From Neorhodopirellula lusitana (GTDB lineage: Bacteria; Planctomycetota; Planctomycetia; Pirellulales; Pirellulaceae), in contig NZ_FXUG01000028.1 of assembly GCF_900182915.1 (NCBI RefSeq), forward strand, positions 1 to 40,352: DNA of 40,352 nucleotides, read 5' to 3'. The position numbers and the translations under genes were made by a program. Positions 1 to 8,264 of the stretch are shown here, in pieces. Every line of letters starts with the position of its first letter. Positions within the stretch are counted from its first letter, which is position 1. Under the pieces are notes generated by a model that made no database searches, was not told the origin of the DNA, and worked only from the letters and a program-made list of their open reading frames with translations.

Positions 1-51
1 GAACGCATGCGAGCATTTGCTATCACTACCGGTAGTTGACCACGCACCCAA

Positions 52-96
52 AAGGCACTGCATCTAGATCAGGGCAGCTTAAGCCCGTGCCATTCG
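52..96. repeat. Short palindromic dispersed repeat, copy 1
   Basis: A roughly 45-bp unit has ends that are imperfect inverted repeats (AAAGGCAC near 52, GTGCCATT near 87) and a core with CTAGATC and CTTAAGCCC. Near-identical sequence recurs at 14490-14535, and a shorter version with the same ends is at 14651-14682. It directly abuts the left edge of the 220-bp repeat that begins at 97. No coding potential is evident. Function is unknown; it may be a REP-like or MITE-like element. Confidence 0.6.
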
Positions 97-319
97 TGTC
101 CGGTACCGATTAGCCAATACACTGCACCGGAGAACGCGTTAGAGATCACTCTTTCGGTGGCCGAGGTACGTTTCGGAGCCAACCAAGGGTACAGGCCTCT
201 TTGATGTGACTGCACTTTTTCACGCAACACCCTCGCACCCTCGGCGTCGGACTGTGAAAAGAGGACGGGGGTCAATTGGCATGATACGTTGTTTTTGACC
301 CCCGTCCCCTTTTCTTGGC
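97..319 (+). repeat. Long dispersed repeat (about 220 bp), copy A
   Basis: This stretch is almost identical to 5776-5997, and its first 80 bases also match 40002-40080. Its right end contains a hairpin (arms 263-275 and 295-307, 13 bp perfect, GACGGGGGTCAA core) followed by CCCCTTTTC. Both full copies stop at the same TTGGC. In this copy the sequence runs straight into an IS481 transposase that lacks its 5' half. Small open frames inside it are repeat-derived and not credible genes. Confidence 0.8.
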
Positions 320-909
320 TCAAAATCTTCGGTATTTACGGGCTTCCACGAGCAATTTACGTCGACAACGGTAACCCTTGGGCCAACGCATCTAACAAGC
401 ATCGACACACGCGATTTTCGGCTTGGCTACTGCGCCATGATGTCGATGTGATCTTCGGCCGCCCTTACCATCCGCAGGGGCGTGGCAAGCTGGAACGCTT
501 CCATCGGACGCTGAAGCTCGAAGTGCTTCAAGGTCGCTCGATGACGAGTCTCCAGGAGGCTCAAGGCCACTTCGACCCTTGGCGTGAAGTCTACAACCTG
601 GAGCGTCCTCACGAGGCCCTTGATCTGGGAACACCTGCGGAACATTATCGCGTCAGTGAGCGAGAGTTCGTTGAACAGAAGGAAGAGTATCAGTACAGCG
701 ACCGCTACCAAATCCGGAGGGTCAATCCGGTTGGCCAATTCCGATTTCGCGGGCAAGTTTATCGGGTCCGTGAAGCATTTCAGGACCAACCGATCGGGCT
801 GAGCGAAACGCAGACCGAGGGCGTTTGGGATGTCACCTACTGCCGTTTCGTGGTGGCCAGTCTGAATATCCGCACCGGAACCATTGAGCGTCACCAGCCT
901 CGCGGCTGA
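319..909 (+). pseudogene. IS481-family transposase, 3' fragment
   Basis: About 197 residues match the C-terminal half of an IS481-type integrase-core transposase, the enzyme that cuts and pastes its own insertion sequence. Visible marks are the GLPRAI..DNG segment carrying the second catalytic Asp (about codon 354 region), the GRPYHPQGRGKLERFHRTLK stretch carrying the catalytic Glu, the YNLERPHEAL motif typical of the family, and a beta-rich C-terminal tail. The N-terminal helix-turn-helix region and the first catalytic Asp are absent: the frame is open into the 220-bp repeat, which offers only an accidental TTG start at 289. The stop codon lies inside a perfect hairpin. It is almost certainly inactive, truncated at the repeat junction near 319. 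Confidence 0.85.
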
Positions 910-946
910 AGTTCGCTAACGCTCACTTCAGCCGCGAGGCTGGTGA
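891..946. repeat. 22-bp perfect inverted repeat at transposase end
   Basis: Arms 891-912 and 925-946 are perfect reverse complements around a 12-base loop (913-924). The transposase stop codon at 907-909 falls inside the left arm. There is no T-run after it, so it is not a classical Rho-independent terminator. It may be a transposon-associated or REP-like palindrome, or a Rho-dependent or bidirectional stop. Confidence 0.8.
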
Positions 947-1478
947 GCAGGTCAAGGAAAAGCTAGGATCTGAGAGTTCCTTCAGCCCCCGGGAATGTGT
1001 TACCCATGTCCCCGAACGAAACACCGAGCGAAGCGTCGTTCCGGCAGTTGGCGGTTCAAGGTTGCCAGAAATCCAAAGTTCGCGATTGCGGCTTCGTTCA
1101 TTTAATGGCGGTGCTACGCCTGCTTGTTGCCGGAACGGCGCTTTGCTGGGTCCGGCCTACGTTGGGTTGGGGCGGCTGGAAATTCACGCCGCGGAAATGA
1201 AGGCGAAGGGCGGTTGATCTTGACGGTTTGTGGTGACCGTTTCGGACTATCTGATTGGCTGGAGATCCTTGTGGCCGACGTGACGGCATCCTCGCATTGT
1301 CGGTTGCGAGTGATGCGAGTTGAGAGAAACTTTCAGGTTTTCTGTTAAGAGAATTCTGCTCACGCACAATACACGGATAGGAGGTGCCGGTTTTGTAAGC
1401 GTGGATTCTTCATTCGTTATCTACGCCAAACATGCACCCTCGCTTTTATTTCCTTTGTTAAACGATAGAGGTCGTGTG
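947..1478. other. Gene-free region upstream of DUF1559 gene
   Basis: I find no convincing gene in this stretch. Around 985-1030 a segment beginning GGAATGTGTTACCCATGTCC has the look of an insertion-sequence end, but I see no matching inverted copy in the window. The remainder should contain the promoter of the DUF1559 gene at 1479; no clear -35/-10 pair stands out. Confidence 0.4.
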
Positions 1479-2756
1479 ATGAGAAGATGGAAAAGTACTC
1501 AGGCGTTCACTCTGGTGGAACTGCTTGTTGTGATTGCAATCATCGGTGTCTTAGTGGGGCTGTTACTGCCAGCGGTGCAAGCGGCACGCGAAGCGGCGCG
1601 GCGAATGAGCTGCAGCAACAACTTCAAACAAATTGGCTTGGCGGTGCACAATTATCACGCTGCCTACAATCAGCTTCCCGTCCATTTCACGGGGACACGT
1701 AACCCCGATGCAGCCACAGGCGGAGCGGGGGCGTGGGGTGATCCTGCGACAGGCGGCGGAAACAACATGCTGCAGCTCAGTTGGCTTGTGGGGGTAACTC
1801 CCTTTTTCGAGCAACAGGCACTATGGGAGAAAATCTCAAACCCGAACATTGAGGTTTCGACGGGCGGGACATTGAATGCCGGTTCGTTCTGGCCACCAAT
1901 GGGCCCGCATCCACTGCGAGGATCCTATGTGCCCTGGGTCACTGAGATAACGATGCTTCGTTGCCCTAGCGATCCAGGAACCGGGCTGCCCGCGTTTGGT
2001 CGAACGAACTATGCGGCGTGCGTTGGAGATGCGATGGAGCTGACGAACGAAGGCGTGGCGAAGTACACGTGGGGGTCAGGATGGGGAGATCTGACGACGG
2101 ATGCCGGCAATTGGCAACGTGATAAAACGGCTCGTGCGTTGCGTGCGCGGGCGAGTTGCCGTGGCGCGTTCGTCCCAAGGAAAGAGGTCAAATTCCGAGA
2201 CATTCTTGACGGTTTGTCAAACACCATCATTGCGGGTGAGATCAAGACAGACCTCGGCGATAACGATGTTTCAACGAATCCGGTAAGACAGGCCGGGGTT
2301 TGGGAGAATCCGCTGGTATGCCGCAAGTCGATTGATCCCAACCGACCTCAGTTCTGGGATCCGTCAGTGACGACTCGAGATCCTCAGTGGAATGGAAATA
2401 CTCACTCGTGGACATTGATTCGCCGAGGACTTGCTTGGGCGAACGGAACGAATCTTCATACCGGATGCACTACCATTCTGCCCCCGAACACAGAGCTTTG
2501 TTACAACGGAAGTGGTGATGGGTATGGCACCCTCGCTCCCAGCAGTCGGCACCAGGGCGGAGTGCATGTGTTGCTTGGAGACGGTGCAGTCAGGTTCGTT
2601 ACTGACTCAATCGAGGCTGGTAACTCCAACAATCGTCCAGTCCTTGCCTGGGGTAACGCAACACATAGGAATCAACCTGGGGCGGAAAGTCCTTACGGGC
2701 TTTGGGGCGCGTTGGGCTCGCGGGCTGCCAAAGAAACGATTGACAAGGAATTTTAG
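1479..2756 (+). CDS. DUF1559 domain protein with pilin-like leader (module 1)
   Basis: This is a 425-residue planctomycete DUF1559 (SBP_bac_10) protein. The N-terminus is a short basic leader followed by [20 protein letters not shown], the prepilin-type cleavage/methylation signal and hydrophobic helix. Next come the family hallmarks: [27 protein letters not shown], a central CPSDPG segment, [12 protein letters not shown], and a C-terminal H-rich [12 protein letters not shown] motif. It ends in [16 protein letters not shown], the same ending as the two other DUF1559 proteins here. The ATG at 1479 is chosen over an upstream in-frame start (1320) because it places the leader directly at the N-terminus. 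The protein is exported and probably surface- or envelope-associated; its biochemical role is unknown. It heads the lipoprotein / ECF sigma / FecR cassette. Confidence 0.93.
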   Translation: MRRWKSTQAFTLVELLVVIAIIGVLVGLLLPAVQAAREAARRMSCSNNFKQIGLAVHNYHAAYNQLPVHFTGTRNPDAATGGAGAWGDPATGGGNNMLQLSWLVGVTPFFEQQALWEKISNPNIEVSTGGTLNAGSFWPPMGPHPLRGSYVPWVTEITMLRCPSDPGTGLPAFGRTNYAACVGDAMELTNEGVAKYTWGSGWGDLTTDAGNWQRDKTARALRARASCRGAFVPRKEVKFRDILDGLSNTIIAGEIKTDLGDNDVSTNPVRQAGVWENPLVCRKSIDPNRPQFWDPSVTTRDPQWNGNTHSWTLIRRGLAWANGTNLHTGCTTILPPNTELCYNGSGDGYGTLAPSSRHQGGVHVLLGDGAVRFVTDSIEAGNSNNRPVLAWGNATHRNQPGAESPYGLWGALGSRAAKETIDKEF

Positions 2757-3057
2757 AGCGACTTTTTAAGCGATGTCGCCGGACTTCCTGGGTCCGGAAT
2801 TCTGGCGTATCCAGCTACTGTGAACGGGTACGACATCATTGGAAATGCTGTCACTTTGGCTCCGATCGTTTCCATGTGGTGTCAGGCTGATGCTGTCTGT
2901 CTTAGAGATTCAGCGTTCATTGAACGCCCATGAATAAGCGAGAGGCTGTGGTCGAATCGGCGGTTATTGGTTGTTGTCGATTAAGAAGATCTGAGCTGCC
3001 GGGGTTTTATGCCTGTGGGCTGCTTAAACAAAATATGACGTTTTTTGGAATGAGTTA
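2757..3057. other. Gene-free spacer between DUF1559 and lipoprotein
   Basis: About 300 bases with no credible frame, strong hairpin or recognisable promoter. The spacer is longer than usual for an operon, so the lipoprotein may have its own promoter here. Confidence 0.5.
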
Positions 3058-3270
3058 ATGAACTACAGTTGTCTCACGCTTCTATTGTTTCTGCTTCTTT
3101 TCTCTTCTGGGTGTGGTGAAAAGACTAACAATGTGATTGTCCCCGATCCTTCGACCGAGTTATCTAGCGACGAAATGGAAGCGATGATGCGACGACAAGC
3201 CGAGGTACCCGACGATTCGGAAATGCAAATACAGCAAGCAATGCGAGCGGAACGCATGGGTGGGAATTAG
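3058..3270 (+). CDS. Small lipoprotein (module 1)
   Basis: A 70-residue protein with a hydrophobic signal (LLLFLLLF) ending in a lipobox (FSSGC, Cys at about residue 19), so it should be lipidated and membrane-anchored. The mature part is short, hydrophilic and rich in Glu, Met and Arg, with no recognisable domain. A GGAATGAG stretch just upstream can serve as a weak ribosome-binding site. The same arrangement, a 60-70 residue lipoprotein downstream of a DUF1559 gene, recurs at 15184-15372 and 32267-32464. That points to a functional partnership, although the sequences themselves are barely alike. Confidence 0.8.
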   Translation: MNYSCLTLLLFLLLFSSGCGEKTNNVIVPDPSTELSSDEMEAMMRRQAEVPDDSEMQIQQAMRAERMGGN

Positions 3271-3463
3271 TAGGTCAATTGAATTCTGATGTTGTAGTTG
3301 GTCGAACCTATGCGATTGCTAAAACCGACGCGTGCGGGATTCTACCGATGGAAATCCTAGCGAAGTGTTTGGCGTCGCACGCTCTTACCTGTAGGCTCAA
3401 TGGCTGTGTTCGGCTTGCCATGTTCGCGGGTGAGTCCACGATTACGCGGTGGCTTAAGACTTG

Positions 3464-3994
3464 ATGATATCCGAAAATTCTAGCGATGCGGCGGTATTGT
3501 GGGTGCAAGCCGAACCGAGGTTACGCGCATTCGTAGCGGCCGCCGTGTGGGATGTTCACCATGCCGAGGACGTGCTTCAGAACACGGCGACGGTTGTCCT
3601 GGAAAACTTTCACGCCTACGACCCCAAGCGTCCGTTTCTCCCGTGGGCAATGGGAATCGCTAGGTTTAAGGTGATGGACTACTTTCGTTCTCAGTCGTCC
3701 AGTCACCCACAATTTTCGGATCTGACGCTTGCGAATCTAGCGACGGTGGCACAAGACCTCAATGACGAAGAGCTTGTCGACCGTCGAAGGGCTTTGAAAG
3801 ACTGCGTTGCGCGCCTGAAGGGACGTCAGAGAAAAGTAATTGAACTTCGTTATCTTGATGGACGATCCACTGCTGAAGTTGCGACGAAGCTTGAAACGAG
3901 TTGCAGTACGATTGAGGTGACGTTGCATCGAGCGCGATCCGCGCTCAGAAACTGCGTTGGTCGTATGGGCAGCGACATTCCGACCATGGGCTAA
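3464..3994 (+). CDS. ECF-type RNA polymerase sigma factor (module 1)
   Basis: A 176-residue sigma-70 family protein of the extracytoplasmic-function class. Region 2 occupies roughly residues 15-80 (HAEDVLQNT, then a W/F-rich MGIARFKVMDYFR segment). Region 4 is at about 115-165 (RQRKVIELRYLDGRSTAEVATKLETS, then TIEVTLHRARSALR), the -35 recognition helix-turn-helix. The closest familiar group is the Rhodopirellula/Verrucomicrobium-type ECF factors. The gene ends six bases before the start of the FecR anti-sigma gene, so the two are almost certainly co-transcribed and act as a sigma/anti-sigma pair. The ATG at 3464 was preferred to the TTG immediately before it. Confidence 0.92.
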   Translation: MISENSSDAAVLWVQAEPRLRAFVAAAVWDVHHAEDVLQNTATVVLENFHAYDPKRPFLPWAMGIARFKVMDYFRSQSSSHPQFSDLTLANLATVAQDLNDEELVDRRRALKDCVARLKGRQRKVIELRYLDGRSTAEVATKLETSCSTIEVTLHRARSALRNCVGRMGSDIPTMG

Positions 3995-4000
3995 AGTGAG

Positions 4001-5722
4001 ATGAACGAGGAACTCTTTGACCGATATTTAAATGGGACTCTCGATCCGGAAGAACTCCGCAAGATGGAGGACTGGATCAATGAGGATCCAGACAACGCCC
4101 GGCAGTTCCTTCAGTGGTCGGCTACTCACCTCGATACCCGCGCTGTGTTAGAAGCCGAGGAGTTGCAAGAACTTACTTTGCAATCTTGTCCTGTCCAAAT
4201 TGAAAGCCAGCCAGTCGAGCTGAAAAAATCTGCTGGACGAAGTTTCGGACCTCTCCTTCGCGGCACCGCAACGGCCGCTTGCTTGGCAATCCTTGTATCG
4301 GGCGGATACTTCCTGGGGCGGATAAGACCGCAGGATTTAATGTCGTCTGGTGCCGTTGCCGTAAAGACGAAGGAACTCGACGAAATCCGGAAATCGTCAG
4401 GTGCCACGATCGTCCAACGGATCGACTGCGTCATGCAGCAAGAGAAATGGAGCTTTGGCAATCTGAACCGGTTCGAGCCAGGGCAGTCGATACGCGTCTC
4501 GGAAGGAGTCGTCGTCGTCGAGTTTGACTGCGGCGCCCAGGTCACTTTGCAGGGCCCCGCGGACATGGAAGTGGTATCCGCCGATCGTGGATTTTTACGT
4601 AACGGTAGGCTGACCGCTTTTGTTCCTCCGGTGGCGGTGGGCTTTGAGATTCAAACCCCCAGAGGTCGTGTGATTGACCATGGCACGCAGTTTGGAATAA
4701 CGGTCGATGAGGACGGGGCATCGGAAACACACGTGTTCGATGGGGAGGTCGAAATGGTTCAATCAGTCGTGGGGCGTTCGCACCAACGGGAGGAACCCAG
4801 TAACCGTACGCCACCTGGACGCAAACTAACTGAGAACATGGCGGTGCGAGTTTCAGCCGACTCGAGCGAAACCAATGAACTCATCCCTGCGAACCCCAAA
4901 GAGTTCATCCTGCTTCCGGTTCGCTCAGCTGAATCGGTAAACAATACCGAAACCACTACAGACTTACCTGAAAAAGAAGATCTGTTAGCGTGGTTTGAAG
5001 CGAGTCAGGGCGTGCAGCTTGACGACGATTCACGCATCATCTCTTGGCAAAATCTCGCAGTGCTTGACCGTGCATCGGCCAACAATGAGTCGGTTCCCAA
5101 TTCAGCCGCATGGCAGGTCGACTCGAGGTTCCGCCCATCTTGGAAGACCAGTGCGATTGCGAATCGCCCGGCAATTGAGTTCGGCGGTTGGGATGGTCGT
5201 GAATTTCTAGCCACGACTCCATTTCAAACCGGCGACGAGGTGACTGTCCTCATGGTTTGTCAGTATGGCGACTTCAAAGATGATCCAAACTACTCGCAAC
5301 TCATGACCCTCGGTAGCTCTACCAAACTCATTTTAGAGCGAAAGAATGCTTCGAATTTTGCAAGTGTCGCTTGGTGGTACAGTGCCGACGGTGGTGGGCA
5401 GTTTTCATCGGTAAAACTCCAGTCAGACTACAACATGCCAAATGATGTCGCTCACGTTTGCGCCGTACGTTACAGCCTGCCATCCGATACGTACGAGATC
5501 TTTGTGAATGGACAGATTCAGTCACGCGACAATGCGGTCGGCAGTCTCGCTTCCAATGACTCGTATATTATCGGTTGCCATCGAGACCGTAACGATCACT
5601 TCTTTCGCGGCGAGATCGCGGAGATCGTGCTATACGATCATATGTTGAGCCAGAGTGTCCTCGACCAAGCGACCGAAACATTGATGAAGAAGTATGGAAT
5701 CGAAACGCGAATGTCTCAATGA
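4001..5722 (+). CDS. FecR-type transmembrane anti-sigma with LamG-like sensor domain
   Basis: A 573-residue membrane protein. Residues 1-60 form the cytoplasmic anti-sigma-like helical part (YLNGTLDPEELRKMEDWI). A transmembrane helix lies at about 88-107. A FecR domain spans about 150-255, with DHGTQFGI at 227-232 and FDGEVEM at 246-252. A concanavalin/LamG-like jelly-roll domain spans about 327-565 (LLAWFEASQGV, AIEFGGWDGREFL, IFVNGQIQS, GEIAEIVLYD). The last domain would face outward and could bind a carbohydrate or other ligand. Its neighbour is the ECF sigma factor, 6 bp upstream. By analogy with FecI/FecR pairs it would hold the sigma factor inactive, or activate it, according to an external signal. 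The gene ends 22 bp before a doubled 18-bp repeat and the B copy of the dispersed repeat. Confidence 0.88.
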   Translation: MNEELFDRYLNGTLDPEELRKMEDWINEDPDNARQFLQWSATHLDTRAVLEAEELQELTLQSCPVQIESQPVELKKSAGRSFGPLLRGTATAACLAILVSGGYFLGRIRPQDLMSSGAVAVKTKELDEIRKSSGATIVQRIDCVMQQEKWSFGNLNRFEPGQSIRVSEGVVVVEFDCGAQVTLQGPADMEVVSADRGFLRNGRLTAFVPPVAVGFEIQTPRGRVIDHGTQFGITVDEDGASETHVFDGEVEMVQSVVGRSHQREEPSNRTPPGRKLTENMAVRVSADSSETNELIPANPKEFILLPVRSAESVNNTETTTDLPEKEDLLAWFEASQGVQLDDDSRIISWQNLAVLDRASANNESVPNSAAWQVDSRFRPSWKTSAIANRPAIEFGGWDGREFLATTPFQTGDEVTVLMVCQYGDFKDDPNYSQLMTLGSSTKLILERKNASNFASVAWWYSADGGGQFSSVKLQSDYNMPNDVAHVCAVRYSLPSDTYEIFVNGQIQSRDNAVGSLASNDSYIIGCHRDRNDHFFRGEIAEIVLYDHMLSQSVLDQATETLMKKYGIETRMSQ

Positions 5723-5744
5723 TTCAGCACACGTTGTCCCGAGT

Positions 5745-5780
5745 GACGAAGAAAAGGTGTCCGACGAAGAAAAGGTGTCC
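5745..5780 (+). repeat. Two tandem 18-bp direct repeats (copy B left edge)
   Basis: The unit GACGAAGAAAAGGTGTCC occurs at 5745-5762 and again at 5763-5780 without a gap. A slightly diverged doubled version sits at 39971-40006 at the left edge of the third copy of the dispersed repeat, so the tandem pair is part of the element's left end. Confidence 0.85.
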
Positions 5781-5997
5781 GGTACCGATTAGCCAATACA
5801 CTGCACCGGAGAACGCGTTAGAGATCACTCTTTTGGTGGCCGAGGTAAGTTTCGGAGCCAACAAAGGGCCAGGCCTCTTTGATGTGACTGCACTTTTTCA
5901 CGCAACACCCTCGCACCCTCGGCGTCGGACTGTGAAAAGAGAACGGGGGTCAATTGGCATGATACGTTGTTTTTGACCCCCGTCCCCTTTTCTTGGC
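5776..5997 (+). repeat. Long dispersed repeat (about 220 bp), copy B
   Basis: Nearly identical to 97-319. It has the same terminal hairpin (arms 5943-5953 and 5973-5983) and the same TTGGC right edge. It lies between the FecR-LamG gene and a 5'-truncated carbohydrate-binding gene, which starts directly at the repeat's right edge. Confidence 0.85.
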
Positions 5998-6527
5998 ACA
6001 ATGCCGTTCAATCCGGCAACTTGCTAGCTATCGAAGCGGAAGACTTCCCGCTCAAGGGCGACTGGGCGTTAATCGAGTCGGCCGATGCGTCGGGTGGCGC
6101 GTACCTTCAATTCAATGGGAAGAACCACTACGCCGCCGCCCAAGACGCCCACGCGATCACCAAGCAGATCAACGTTCCCCAAGCAGGCACCTATGTGGTG
6201 AAATGGTACATGCGTCAGCCGTCTGATGCCGAAGGCGACAAGTCAAACGACATCTGGATTGGCTTTCCCGATGCGATTCAGAAGGGGAACGGGCAAACGA
6301 TCACTGGGTTCCACAAATACTTCGGCCGCAGCAAAGGGCGATTCGGCATGAATGGACAAATCGAGGCACACCATAAACATTCATGGTTGAACGTCGAATT
6401 CCCGAAACCAGGCACTTACACAATGCAGGTTTCTGGGCGATCCGAGTTTCTGCAAGTCGATCAATTTCTGTTGTACCGAGAACTCAACGCTGATGACGTC
6501 CTCGAACTGTTGGAAGTTGGCCGATAG
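5998..6527 (+). pseudogene. Carbohydrate-binding (CBM6/35-like) C-terminal fragment
   Basis: About 176 residues, read in one frame out of the repeat, look like a secreted beta-sandwich carbohydrate-binding module. The stretch IEAEDFPLKGDWALI opens it (the IEAE..F signature common to CBM6/CBM35-type modules), SGGAYLQFNG follows, then V..AGTYVVKWYMRQP and a closing W.NVEFPKPGTYTMQVSGRS..LQVDQFLLYR. This is the usual C-terminal appendage of larger planctomycete enzymes. There is no signal peptide and no enzyme domain, and the only start (TTG, 5967) lies in the repeat. I read it as the 3' remnant of a longer gene whose front was lost at the repeat junction. It converges on the sulfatase at 6553 with only 25 bp between. 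Confidence 0.7.
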
Positions 6528-6552
6528 CTGGCCCCCGCTTTCATCCACAATC

Positions 6553-8043
6553 TCACGAGTCTGGCCCTTTCGAAGAAGCGGTTCCGACTCGTTTTGGACT
6601 CCATGACGGAATACCGCGAGCGGCTTCTTGTTGGTAATAGCGGGCTTCCAAGGGAGCCAATTTTTCTTTCCAAACGTTATCCAAGTTGATCATGTATGGG
6701 ATCATGGTGTCGTACCAGGCAAAGTGCTTTTTACGCAGGCGCTGAACAACTTCAGGGTACTGATCCGCCACATCGCTTTCTTCGTACGGATCGTTTTGGA
6801 TGTCGTACAGTTCCTTCCCAACAAGCCGCCAACGATCCGTCCGCACAGACCACAACTTATCAGCAGACTTCTCGGCGGGCGAAGCGATGTTCCCACGCTG
6901 AGTTTGCAATATACGAGGTGCCCAAGACGCAGTCGGGTCTTCTAACAAAGGAAGCAAATTGCGTCCTTCCAGCCTTTGTATTGCCTGGATCGCATCGGCA
7001 CCGGCCAATTCACAAAAGGTAGGAAACAAGTCGACGTGAGCAGTCAGTGCCGAAATGTCTTGCCCCGGTTGTAGCCTGCCTTTCCAAAACCAGAACGCGG
7101 GCACGTGCACGCCACCCTCGTACGGCGTTCCCTTACCGGTCTTATGACCGGCTTTGAAGTTGGGATCGCTTCCCGGTGATCCATTGTCGGTTGTAAAGAT
7201 CACCAAGGTATTTTCAAGCACCTGCCACTCTTCAAGTTGCTTCATCATGCGTCCGAAGTTGTCATCAATATTCTCGATCATCGCGAACCGCACACTGGGG
7301 TTCTGAATCCCGCGATCCTTCATCCGTTGGATATTTTCTTCCGGTGCGATCAGCGGAGAGTGCGGAGCGTTAGTCGAAATGTAGGCAAAGAAGGGTTGAT
7401 CCCGTTGATGTTGTACTTGCATCCAATTCATCGCAGCATCAAAAAAGATATCCGTGCAGTAGCCTGTGGTCTGAACGATCGTGTCATTGTGCAACAGTAC
7501 GGGATCAAAATACTTGGCGTTTTTCTTTTCCCCTTGATTCGGTGGGAAGTCCGCATAGCTGGTAATTTTGACGCCGCGTTCGCGTTGACCGATCCCGCCC
7601 GCACCGTGCATCAGCACCTCTGAAAAACCACGGTTTTGAGGCAGGTGGTTATCAAGATCGCCCAGATGCCATTTCCCGAACAGCCCGGTTTCATAGCCCG
7701 CCTTTTGAAGCAGTTGCGGGAAAGTAGTCAGGTCCAAAGCCATGCGTTCTTGTTCAGCATGCGTTGCCGTAACGCCCGCGCGAAACTCATGCACACCGCT
7801 CATCAACGCCGCCCGTGTCGGTGCGCAATTAGGACTAACGTAGTAGTTGGTGAACCGCAGTGACTTCCCGGCAAACCGATCAATGTGGGGAGTCCGCAAT
7901 TCCGGACACCCCATGTACGACAAGTTCATGCCCTGATCGTCGGTCATCACGAAAATGATATTGGGTCGCGAGTTCCCCAGTGACTCTCCACTTGCGTGAC
8001 TAGCCCAAAACGAGATGAAGAGTAGTGTCAGTGCGTATTTCAT
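6553..8043 (-). CDS. Secreted sulfatase
   Basis: A 496-residue type I sulfatase, hydrolysing a sulfate ester on a glycan or similar substrate. A signal peptide (about residues 1-19) precedes NIIFVMTDDQG, whose Asp pair at 35-36 helps bind calcium. The active-site motif CAPTRAALMSG begins at Cys73, the residue converted to formylglycine by the maturation enzyme. GKWHLGD and the late FTTDNGSPG (metal-binding Asp/Asn) follow. Length and motif order are normal. The exact substrate cannot be read from sequence. It lies downstream of another sulfatase on the same strand, separated by a strong palindrome, and close to GH29 and GH127 genes, which suggests action on sulfated polysaccharide. Confidence 0.93.
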   Translation of the reverse strand: MKYALTLLFISFWASHASGESLGNSRPNIIFVMTDDQGMNLSYMGCPELRTPHIDRFAGKSLRFTNYYVSPNCAPTRAALMSGVHEFRAGVTATHAEQERMALDLTTFPQLLQKAGYETGLFGKWHLGDLDNHLPQNRGFSEVLMHGAGGIGQRERGVKITSYADFPPNQGEKKNAKYFDPVLLHNDTIVQTTGYCTDIFFDAAMNWMQVQHQRDQPFFAYISTNAPHSPLIAPEENIQRMKDRGIQNPSVRFAMIENIDDNFGRMMKQLEEWQVLENTLVIFTTDNGSPGSDPNFKAGHKTGKGTPYEGGVHVPAFWFWKGRLQPGQDISALTAHVDLFPTFCELAGADAIQAIQRLEGRNLLPLLEDPTASWAPRILQTQRGNIASPAEKSADKLWSVRTDRWRLVGKELYDIQNDPYEESDVADQYPEVVQRLRKKHFAWYDTMIPYMINLDNVWKEKLAPLEARYYQQEAARGIPSWSPKRVGTASSKGPDS

Positions 8044-8108
8044 GAAAGTTCTTCAGGGGTTTTGTTTAATGATCAGTCGCAACACTGCTCAACGAACGGA
8101 TGTTGCCG

Positions 8109-8168
8109 GTAGTGGATCTTGTTAAAGATCCCAGGGGAGAACCGAGGATCTTTAACAAGATCCACTAC
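8109..8168. terminator. 23-bp perfect palindrome between two sulfatase genes
   Basis: Arms 8109-8131 and 8146-8168 are perfect reverse complements with a 14-base loop. The core is AGTGGATCTTGTTAAAGATC. It follows the minus-strand sulfatase that ends at 8265 and precedes the next one starting at 8043. No T-run follows either arm. A related palindrome lies at 21791-21854. It is probably a dispersed repeat that may act as a transcription stop or mRNA-stabilising structure. Confidence 0.7.
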
Positions 8169-8264
8169 ATCTGCGACTGATGGCTGGAACGACAATTCTT
8201 CGCGGCTTTGACTCGCTTGGCATAATGCTGCGTCACGCTGCCTTGTGAAACCGCGATAACGCGT

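Noticed and set aside
985..1030. Possible insertion-sequence end beginning GGAATGTGTTACCC
   Set aside because: I could not find a matching inverted end or a target duplication in the window, so it is mentioned only as a possibility in the regional note.
5719..5976. 85-codon frame across the copy B repeat
   Set aside because: It is entirely repeat DNA; the same peptide pieces would be encoded at copy A, and there is no independent support for a gene.
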